From assembly GCA_030635865.1 (NCBI GenBank), contig DAOVYA010000040.1:1-9500 (forward strand): 9,500 nt of DNA. The letters are read 5' to 3'. A program made the position numbers and the translations under genes. This document shows, in pieces, positions 1 through 5,442 of this stretch (within the stretch, counting starts at the first letter, position 1; each line of letters begins with the position of its first letter). The DNA is from Gammaproteobacteria bacterium. GTDB lineage: Bacteria > Pseudomonadota > Gammaproteobacteria > UBA9214. A model generated the notes under the pieces. It ran no database searches and was not told the origin of the DNA. It saw nothing but the letters and a program-made list of their open reading frames with translations.

Positions 1-139
1 CCCCCGGGGGGGAAACCAACCACAGGGGATTGCGGCCCCATTGGAATGAACCTGACATCATTCAAGATCAGGTACCTGTTGCCGATTCTTCAGGGGTATT
101 AGGCATATGCGGTTACGCATGCATGCGCTTATTTGTAAT

Positions 140-145
140 AAGGAA
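140..145 (+). promoter_or_regulatory. Ribosome binding site fixing the start of the GGDEF/EAL gene
   Basis: AAGGAA lies four bases before the ATG at 150. The reading frame is open back to a TTG at 30, but no comparable site precedes that codon. The protein also begins to look like a MASE1 protein only after the ATG at 150. This site therefore decides the start. Bases 1-139 hold nothing else I can name; the run GCATATGC...GCATGCATGC at about 103-126 is only short self-complementary sequence. Confidence 0.6.
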
Positions 146-149
146 TTTT

Positions 150-2771
150 ATGGATAACAACCCACAGCATGCACACCTGGACGTGCATCGACCGACCCGA
201 CTGATTCTGGCTGGCCTGGGCACAGCCGTTGTCTACGTATTGTCCGCTGAACTGGGCCTCCAGCTGGCCGTGGTACACAACCACGTCAGCGCCGTGTGGC
301 CGCCCAGCGGCATCGCCCTGGCAGCATTATTGATATTCGGCACTCGCCTCTGGCCCGCTATCACGGTCGGCGCATTTATTGTGAATGTCATGGCCAACCT
401 GCCGGCAGCTGTGTCCATCGGTATCGCGATGGGCAATACCCTGGCTGCCCTGGCAGGCGCGCTACTGGTACTAAAACTGGTCAGGAACGAAAACCCGCTG
501 GATACCCTGCGCGGGCTGCTGATCCTGTTCGGCGGCGGACTGCTTGCGGCCATGATCAGTGCGACGGTCGATGCAATCACCTTGCTGGATGCCGGACTTG
601 CAGCCAGATCGGCCTTTGCTACCACCTGGTTTACCATGTGGCTGGGTGATAGCGGTGGCATCCTGGTGTTCACTCCTCTGCTGCTGGCATGGAAACAGCC
701 GCCACGGATGAACTGGTCCGTTCTGCGCGTGCTTGAAGCAGTATTACTGCTGATATGCACACTGCTGGTTGCGCAACTTGCCTTCGGACGCAATTCGGGG
801 CTGGCAACCAATCATTCCCCGTTGGCATTCCTGTCCCTGACCCCGCTAGTCTGGGCCGCAATGCGTTTCGGCAAGCACGGTGCCACCGCCTGTCTAACCC
901 TGGTCGCGGCAAGTGCCGTCTGGGGGACCATCGGAGGTAGCGGACCCTTCATGCACGCTGACATGAATGAATCACTACTGTTATTGCATGCGTTCATGGG
1001 GGTGGCATCGATCTCCACCCTGTTATTAACCGCAAGCCTCAATGAGCGCCGGCATACCCAGAAGCTTCTGGATCAGAATCACAAGGACAAGGCCAACAGT
1101 CTTGGCGAGATCCTCGAACATTCACTCAATGAGATTTACATGTTCGACACGCTGTCACTCAGGTTTGTGAACGTCAATCAGGGTGCGCGTGACAACCTCG
1201 GCTACACGATGGAGGAGCTGCAACAACTAACACCCGTGGATATCAAACCGGACCATACCTATGAGTCGTTTTGCAAAATAATCGAGCCCTTGCTGAACGG
1301 CACGGCTCAACGCCTGCAGTTTGAAACCGTGCACTGCCGCAAGGATGGCTCCCGCTATCCGGTCGAAGTCAATCTGCAACTTTCCAAACCCGGCGCCAAA
1401 CAGGTGTTTGTTGCGATAATCCTCGATATTACCGAGCGCCATACCACGCAGGAGAAACTGGACCACATGGCGCACCATGATGCGCTCACCAACCTGCCCA
1501 ACCGGCTCCTGTTCGGTGACCGGCTCAAACACGCCCTGCGACATCAGCAGCGTACCCGGCGCCAGCTGGCGCTGATGTTCCTGGATCTTGACGGATTCAA
1601 AAATATCAATGACTCGCTCGGCCACCCGGCAGGCGACGACTTGCTGAAGCAGGTCGCAAAACGCCTGCTGTTCAGCGCGCGCCAGGATGACACGGTCGCG
1701 CGCCTGGGGGGCGACGAATTTACGATTATCCTGGAGGACCTGGATAAACAGGATAATGTGCAGGAGATTGCGGACAGGATTCTTGATTCACTCTCCAATC
1801 CGTTCGATGTGGCCGAGCGGGAAGTCTTTCTGAGCGCCAGTATCGGTATCAGTATGTATCCACAGGACGGCAACGATGTCACCGCGCTGATGAAGCATGC
1901 TGACGTTGCCATGTTCAAGGCCAAGAAAGACGGCGGTAACAAGTACCAGTTCTACCTTGCCGATATGACCGTTGCCGCCAACAAACTGCTGGCCCTGGAA
2001 ACCGATCTGCGTCATGCCGTGGACAGGGATGAATTTGAGGTGCACTTTCAGCCACAGGTGTCGCTCGAAACTGACCAGATCGTGGGGCTGGAGGCATTAC
2101 TGCGCTGGCAACACCCGCAGCATGGCCTGGTGCTGCCGAACATGTTTATACCTGTTGCCGAAGAAGCCGGCCTGATCGAGTCAATCGGCGAATGGGTCAT
2201 GCGTGCCGCCTGTGTGCAGGCCAGGGCATGGCAGGATGCAATGGGGATCAGAATACCCGTTGCAGTAAATCTGTCAGGTCAGCAGATAAATGACAGACTG
2301 GTACAGACTGTCGGTGACATCCTCGCGGCAACCGGCCTCGAGCCGCGCCACCTGGAACTGGAAATCACCGAGAGCTGCATCATGGACCAGGCCGCCACCA
2401 CCATCGGATATCTGCGTGAACTACGTAAACTTGGCGTGCATCTGGCAGTTGATGACTTTGGTACCGGGTATTCATCGATGAATTACCTGAAGCGTCTCCC
2501 GATCAACACACTAAAAATCGACCGTTCCTTTGTACGCGATGTCCCGCAGGACGGCAACGATGCAGCCATCATCCAGGCCATCCTCGCGCTCGGTCATACT
2601 CTGAATCTGATCGTTATCGCCGAGGGTGTTGAAACGACCGAACAACGCGCTTTCCTGATCGAACATGGTTGTGATGCAATGCAAGGCTTTTTGTTCAGCC
2701 GACCGCTGCCTGCCGAAGAGATTGAGCAGTTACTGTCTTCTGCAAAACCGGGCCTGATCCTGGCCCGGTAA
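150..2771 (+). CDS. MASE1-PAS-GGDEF-EAL membrane cyclic-di-GMP cyclase/phosphodiesterase
   Basis: This 873-aa inner-membrane signalling protein should make and/or degrade cyclic-di-GMP. Residues ~15-300 are a multi-helix MASE1 sensor with the hallmark WPPSGIALAALL (W50-P51-P52). Residues ~320-432 are a PAS domain ending in the PAC-like ILDITERH. Residues ~438-600 are a GGDEF domain and ~618-865 an EAL domain. The cyclase motif GGDEF (520-524) is intact, and five residues before it is the product-inhibition I-site RxxD (R511-D514). The phosphodiesterase residues are also present: EAL E648, E738 in ELEITES, D768-D769 in DDFGTGYSS, K789 in LKID, E825 in EGVET, and Q845. By family knowledge both activities are possible; which dominates cannot be read from sequence. 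The MASE1 ligand is unknown. It appears monocistronic, and the next gene downstream is a broken substrate-binding protein. Start chosen by the Shine-Dalgarno site at 140-145. Confidence 0.95.
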   Translation: MDNNPQHAHLDVHRPTRLILAGLGTAVVYVLSAELGLQLAVVHNHVSAVWPPSGIALAALLIFGTRLWPAITVGAFIVNVMANLPAAVSIGIAMGNTLAALAGALLVLKLVRNENPLDTLRGLLILFGGGLLAAMISATVDAITLLDAGLAARSAFATTWFTMWLGDSGGILVFTPLLLAWKQPPRMNWSVLRVLEAVLLLICTLLVAQLAFGRNSGLATNHSPLAFLSLTPLVWAAMRFGKHGATACLTLVAASAVWGTIGGSGPFMHADMNESLLLLHAFMGVASISTLLLTASLNERRHTQKLLDQNHKDKANSLGEILEHSLNEIYMFDTLSLRFVNVNQGARDNLGYTMEELQQLTPVDIKPDHTYESFCKIIEPLLNGTAQRLQFETVHCRKDGSRYPVEVNLQLSKPGAKQVFVAIILDITERHTTQEKLDHMAHHDALTNLPNRLLFGDRLKHALRHQQRTRRQLALMFLDLDGFKNINDSLGHPAGDDLLKQVAKRLLFSARQDDTVARLGGDEFTIILEDLDKQDNVQEIADRILDSLSNPFDVAEREVFLSASIGISMYPQDGNDVTALMKHADVAMFKAKKDGGNKYQFYLADMTVAANKLLALETDLRHAVDRDEFEVHFQPQVSLETDQIVGLEALLRWQHPQHGLVLPNMFIPVAEEAGLIESIGEWVMRAACVQARAWQDAMGIRIPVAVNLSGQQINDRLVQTVGDILAATGLEPRHLELEITESCIMDQAATTIGYLRELRKLGVHLAVDDFGTGYSSMNYLKRLPINTLKIDRSFVRDVPQDGNDAAIIQAILALGHTLNLIVIAEGVETTEQRAFLIEHGCDAMQGFLFSRPLPAEEIEQLLSSAKPGLILAR

Positions 2772-2778
2772 CGGGCCA
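2761..2778 (+). other. GTAA-tetraloop hairpin over the stop codon
   Basis: TGGCCCG-GTAA-CGGGCCA forms a perfect 7-bp GC-rich stem closed by a GNRA-type loop. The loop contains the TAA stop of the GGDEF/EAL gene. There is no T-run right after it (the nearest, seven T's, is at 2812-2818), so it is not a standard intrinsic terminator. It may protect the mRNA 3' end or be part of a composite terminator. Bases 2779-2981 hold no other gene I can support. Confidence 0.45.
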
Positions 2779-2981
2779 ATCGCCATCCCGTTAATCTTCA
2801 ATGATCTTCGGTTTTTTTCAGGAAAACCGTGGTCTGCTCCCTGTTGTTTGTCCCTGTTATTCCCGCACCGGGGTCAAGACAGCGAAAAAAACGGCCGATC
2901 GTAACCGTAGCAATCCCGGCACACAGTGAAGCGGGGACACAGCCATGGGCGACCGTAACGTCGACAAGGAGCATCAAGTTA

Positions 2982-3196
2982 ATGAACCGCATCTTCGCCG
3001 GGCTTCTGGCCGCGACTATCGGGCTCGCAGGTCTGGCCGAGACGCCCGCTCGCGCCTCGGAACCGGTTACCTGTACATTTGCGTTGTGCCGCAGTTTGAC
3101 GCCCGGCAAACACACCGCGTGTGGAGACCGCTGCTTACGGCGCTGGAGGCACGGACCGGCCCCTGGCCGGGAATAACCCTGTTCACGGCACCCTGA
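2982..3196 (+). pseudogene. Frameshifted, truncated PhnD-type phosphonate/phosphate substrate-binding protein
   Basis: An ATG at 2982 with AAGGAG ten bases upstream (2966-2971) opens a clear signal peptide: MNRIFAGLL..., a hydrophobic core, then an ARA|SEP-type cleavage site. The frame reads SEPVTCTFA and then loses sense. One base over, from 3083, the text resumes as VVPQFDARQTHRVWRPLL followed by TALEARTG, to a stop at 3194-3196. Together these read like the N-terminus of a periplasmic phosphonate/phosphate-type binding protein (PhnD family, usually ~280-300 aa). Loss of one base at about 3081-3083 explains the frame change. Only ~70 residues survive; the rest is missing before the HxlR gene. 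An intact protein would bind a small oxyanion or other ligand in the periplasm. Standalone binding proteins of this kind can feed sensory proteins, so a past link to the adjacent MASE1 protein is conceivable, but that is inference. A sequencing error could explain the frameshift, though not the truncation. Confidence 0.65.
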
Positions 3197-3215
3197 GCTT
3201 AAGTAAGTGCCATTC

Positions 3216-3235
3216 GTGTCAGATCCTGGTTTTCC
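3216..3235 (+). repeat. Solitary degenerate arm of the GGGGTCAGATCC repeat
   Basis: GTGTCAGATCCTGGTTTTCC matches, at about 17 of 20 positions, the inner-strand arm of the palindromic repeat found at 7740-7799 (GGGTCAGATCCCAGTTTTCC when read on the minus strand). It lies between the broken binding-protein gene and the HxlR gene. No partner arm is visible nearby, so it looks like a remnant. The rest of 3197-3279 holds nothing I can identify. Confidence 0.4.
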
Positions 3236-3279
3236 GTTCAGGTGCAAGTCAAGACGAGCCCCTTTTCTTCTTCCGGCCG

Positions 3280-3681
3280 TTACGTGTTTTCCGACAGTTG
3301 CGCTGCCATGGCCTCGATCTGCTCACGCGTCAGGGTGCCGGGAATGTACCTGCTACCCCAGTCGATCATCGCCGACAACACCGGCCGCAGGTCGCGGCCC
3401 TTCTTCGTCAGATGATACGCGTAGCGCACCGGGCGGTCCTGGTAACGGGATTTCTCGATAACCCCGGCCGCCAGCAAGCGCTTCAGGCGTTCGGCAAGGA
3501 TATTGGTCGGAATGCCCTCGGGTGAATTCTGGAACTCTGTATAGGTCGTCTTGCCCAGCAGCAGGTCACGCACCACCAGCAGGGTCCATTTGTCACCCAA
3601 CAGGTCGAGGCTGCAGGCCACAGGGCATGGTGAACGCCCGTCCACACACACCTCTTTTCCGGGATTTTTTTGATCAATCAT
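3280..3681 (-). CDS. HxlR-family winged-helix transcriptional regulator
   Basis: This 133-aa cytoplasmic DNA-binding protein is the usual length for HxlR/YodB/HypR regulators. Residues ~19-110 give the signature: CPVACSLDLLGDKWTLLVVRDLL, then the recognition-helix region around EGIPTNILAERLKRL (~54-68), and a wing with YAYHLTKKGRDL. Cysteines are at 12, 19 and 23. C19 sits at the family-conserved position that acts as a thiol switch in YodB and HypR, so electrophile or oxidant sensing is plausible but not shown. The gene is divergent from a glutathione S-transferase, with two matching dyads between them, which suggests it represses that gene and itself. The ATG at 3681 has no Shine-Dalgarno site. 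A candidate -10 (TAGGCT, complement of 3688-3693) would place the transcript start at or next to the ATG, hence possibly a leaderless mRNA. Confidence 0.93.
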   Translation of the reverse strand: MIDQKNPGKEVCVDGRSPCPVACSLDLLGDKWTLLVVRDLLLGKTTYTEFQNSPEGIPTNILAERLKRLLAAGVIEKSRYQDRPVRYAYHLTKKGRDLRPVLSAMIDWGSRYIPGTLTREQIEAMAAQLSENT

Positions 3682-3704
3682 GTGCTTAGCCTAGCACCGA
3701 ATAA

Positions 3705-3727
3705 GTCACTTGTAAATTGAAAGTTAC
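3705..3727. promoter_or_regulatory. Candidate HxlR operator A
   Basis: A 23-bp imperfect dyad, GTCACTTG-N8-AAGTTAC, with half sites GT(C)ACTT and AAGT(T)AC. An identical-length copy lies 37 bp away. It covers the -35 candidates of both divergent promoters: TTGTAA (3710-3715, toward the transferase) and TTTACA (complement of 3711-3716, toward the regulator). Binding here could silence both genes. Confidence 0.6.
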
Positions 3728-3738
3728 TAGGGTAGACT
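3710..3738 (+). promoter_or_regulatory. Candidate sigma-70 promoter of the glutathione S-transferase gene
   Basis: TTGTAA (3710-3715) and TAGACT (3733-3738) are separated by 17 bp, the optimal spacing. Transcription would start near 3745, inside operator B. The leader would be about 50 nt, carrying the AGGAG at 3782-3786 before the ATG at 3796. The assignment rests on spacing and partial consensus only. Confidence 0.4.
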
Positions 3739-3741
3739 CTA

Positions 3742-3764
3742 GTCACTTGCTTATTGCAAGTTAC
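3742..3764. promoter_or_regulatory. Candidate HxlR operator B
   Basis: Second copy of the 23-bp dyad: GTCACTTG-N8-AAGTTAC, with the same outer 15 bases as operator A and a better inner symmetry (ACTTGC-TTATT-GCAAGT). It overlaps the predicted transcription start of the transferase gene and lies just upstream of the regulator's candidate promoter. Confidence 0.6.
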
Positions 3765-3795
3765 ATAAATCCCAATATACCCAGGAGTCAGCCAC

Positions 3796-4401
3796 ATGGA
3801 AATCGAACTTTATTACACCCCACGCACCCGTTCCGTCCGCCCGCGCTGGCTGCTGGAAGAACTCGCGGCACCCTACAGCCTGCGACTGGTCGACCTGTTC
3901 GGAGGTGAAAGTAACCCGATACACCCTCTCGGCAGCGTCCCCGCCGTCAGGATCGATGGCGAGACCCTGATCGAATCAGGCGCCATTTGCCACTGGCTGG
4001 CCGACTGTTTCCCGGAGAAGAACCTGGCACCGGCCACGACTGATCTGCAGCGGGCCCGTTATGAACAATGGATGCTCTTCACCCCGGCGACGCTGGAACC
4101 CCCTGCCTTTGACGTACTGATGCACACACAGATCCTGCCGGAGAAAAAACGCGTCGAAGCCATCGTGCCCTACGCGACCGAGCGCTATCAGCAGGTGCTG
4201 AAAATACTTGCAAAAGAACTGGATCACGATGGCTACCTGCTGGGTGAGCAATTCACCGCAGCAGACATCATGATGACAACCACGCTGACCTGGCTGCCCG
4301 AGTTACTCGAAGAATATCCGCCATTACTGGCCTATACACAGCGCACCACGGCCCGCCCGGCCTACCAGCGCGCGATTCAACCCATCGACGAAGCCGCCTG
4401 A
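3796..4401 (+). CDS. Glutathione S-transferase family protein
   Basis: A 201-aa cytosolic protein of normal GST length. Residues 1-~78 form the thioredoxin-like N-domain: LYYTPRTRSVRPRWLLEEL (5-23), with S13 near the usual catalytic Ser/Tyr/Cys position; GSVPAV (46-51), holding the cis-proline P49; and IESGAICHWLAD, whose E60-S61 binds the glutathione gamma-glutamyl group. Residues ~85-200 form the helical C-domain, with the GEQFTAADIM hydrophobic-staple/N-cap motif. The family conjugates glutathione to electrophiles or reduces peroxides; the substrate cannot be predicted. The start has AGGAG nine bases upstream. The gene sits behind two HxlR-type operators and 28 bp ahead of a membrane-protein gene, probably its operon partner. 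The pairing suggests detoxification of quinones or other electrophiles sensed by the repressor, which is inference. Confidence 0.93.
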   Translation: MEIELYYTPRTRSVRPRWLLEELAAPYSLRLVDLFGGESNPIHPLGSVPAVRIDGETLIESGAICHWLADCFPEKNLAPATTDLQRARYEQWMLFTPATLEPPAFDVLMHTQILPEKKRVEAIVPYATERYQQVLKILAKELDHDGYLLGEQFTAADIMMTTTLTWLPELLEEYPPLLAYTQRTTARPAYQRAIQPIDEAA

Positions 4402-4429
4402 CAGGAATCACAGACAAGCGAGGTGACCT

Positions 4430-5035
4430 ATGACAACGTTAACAATGCAATCCTGTGAATGCCGCATCCGTACCTGGTCACTACTGCTGCTGGCATGGGT
4501 GATCGGCACCGTAGTACTGGCAGCCAGTGGCGCACTGGCAGCAAACGACCTGCTGATGCCGGTATTGATTTTCATTCCGGTAGCCGGGTTTGCGCTGGCC
4601 TGGCGGACCAACCCGACCTTCCGGTCGATTGTACTGTCGCTGGATACCGGGATGCTCGTAATCCTGCACAGCTGGCGCATGCTCGGGCTCGGCTTCCTGT
4701 TTCTGTATGCCTATGACGTATTGCCGGGACTGTTTGCCTGGCTGGCAGGCCTGGGCGATGCAATGGCCGCGGCGGGCGCGACCCTGATCGGCATCAAGCT
4801 GCTGCGTGGCAGCGAGGTATCAAAACAGGCGCTGCTGAGGTGGAACAGCTTCGGCTTGCTGGATTTCCTGATTGCCGTCACAGTGGGTACGGCACTGCGA
4901 TCGGATTTGCTTGGGAGTGGCATTACAACCGATCAACTGGCATTCCTGCCGCTGAGCCTGGTACCGACGCTGGTTGTACCGTTCTATATGATCACGCACC
5001 TGATCATCTTCCTGCAACTGCGAGTAAAAGCGTAA
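4430..5035 (+). CDS. Conserved integral membrane protein, function unknown
   Basis: This 201-aa, strongly hydrophobic protein has about six likely membrane segments: ~15-37, 40-58, 70-100 (which may split), 105-125, 143-160 and 168-197. The middle stretch SWRMLGLGFLFLYAYDVLPG followed by ...AGLGDAMAAAGA resembles a pattern I associate with uncharacterised bacterial membrane proteins, but I cannot name a family or a function. The first hydrophobic segment ends in ALAAND, which could be cleaved as a signal peptide but is more likely a membrane helix. A Shine-Dalgarno-like AGGTGA precedes the ATG. The gene starts 28 bp after the glutathione S-transferase on the same strand with no terminator between, so co-transcription under the HxlR operators is likely. 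Its stop codon is followed immediately by a strong palindrome that probably ends the transcript. Confidence 0.8.
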   Translation: MTTLTMQSCECRIRTWSLLLLAWVIGTVVLAASGALAANDLLMPVLIFIPVAGFALAWRTNPTFRSIVLSLDTGMLVILHSWRMLGLGFLFLYAYDVLPGLFAWLAGLGDAMAAAGATLIGIKLLRGSEVSKQALLRWNSFGLLDFLIAVTVGTALRSDLLGSGITTDQLAFLPLSLVPTLVVPFYMITHLIIFLQLRVKA

Positions 5036-5076
5036 AAGGGGACGGAGGGAATAAATATTAATCCCTCCGTCCCCTT
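5036..5076. repeat. Perfect 15-bp palindrome (GGGGACGGAGGGA type), probable bidirectional transcription stop
   Basis: The arms AAGGGGACGGAGGGA (5036-5050) and TCCCTCCGTCCCCTT (5062-5076) are perfectly complementary around an AT-only 11-nt loop (5051-5061). It begins on the base after the stop codon of the membrane-protein gene and lies between convergent transcription units. There is no long T-run, so it may be a terminator in combination or a dispersed palindromic element. Similar GGGGAC-type palindromes recur in gammaproteobacterial genomes, sometimes near REP-associated transposases; that comparison is from memory. Bases 5077-5161 hold nothing else I can name. Confidence 0.7.
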
Positions 5077-5161
5077 ATTCACTGCGAAGACAAGTGAGTC
5101 AGATCAAACCTGGTATGGCAGACACCGCAACGCAGAGCGGTTGGTTCGACATTTCCCCATC

Positions 5162-5437
5162 TCAGGCGATCCTGATACGTACCACGTTCATGATCTCGAA
5201 CACCATGCCACCCACTGTTTCACTACTTGAATAATAGGTCAGGTTAACGCGCTGGCCCTTGATATTCCTGTAGGCCTGTTTGCGTTTGAATCTGAAGGGA
5301 GCCGTGCAACCCTCGATCATGAGCGTATTAACAATCCACTCACCCTCGGTTCTTTGCACATGCGATGTCACCGTGAGCATGTCAGAGTGAACAAGCTGCC
5401 GGTGCTTTTTCAGTAATTTTTCCGGATTCGTTTTCAT
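5162..5437 (-). CDS. Small uncharacterised protein, operon partner of the 632-aa membrane protein
   Basis: A 91-aa soluble-looking protein with no signal peptide or membrane helix. The N-terminal third (MKTNPEKLLKKHRQLVHSD) is basic and helical. The remainder alternates in a beta-like pattern, with a polar/basic block FRFKRKQAYRNIKGQRVNLTYY (~49-70) and ending EIMNVVRIRIA. There is one cysteine (about position 44). I do not recognise a named domain; a small beta-barrel fold is a guess. The ATG lies five bases after the stop of the upstream 632-aa gene, and no strong Shine-Dalgarno site is present, so translation is probably coupled to that gene. The even mix of hydrophobic and charged positions and the tight spacing argue for a real gene rather than a chance frame. 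It is the last gene of the operon and converges on the palindrome at 5036-5076. Confidence 0.78.
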   Translation of the reverse strand: MKTNPEKLLKKHRQLVHSDMLTVTSHVQRTEGEWIVNTLMIEGCTAPFRFKRKQAYRNIKGQRVNLTYYSSSETVGGMVFEIMNVVRIRIA

Positions 5438-5442
5438 TAGCG

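Noticed and set aside
1..149. Possible c-di-GMP riboswitch upstream of the GGDEF/EAL gene
   Set aside because: None of the conserved GEMM core elements can be found. The C5G7 run at the very start is only a simple GC palindrome at the window edge.
30..149. N-terminal extension of the GGDEF/EAL protein from a TTG
   Set aside because: No ribosome site, a non-hydrophobic unrelated peptide, and a well-placed AAGGAA before the ATG at 150.
233..811. 192-aa open frame on the minus strand
   Set aside because: It lies antisense to the MASE1 region, is Ser/Ala/Pro/Arg rich with no family features, and is a shadow of the real gene.
2798..3247. 149-aa open frame on the minus strand
   Set aside because: No recognisable protein features. 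The opposite strand carries a signal peptide and a binding-protein N-terminus, which explain the region better.
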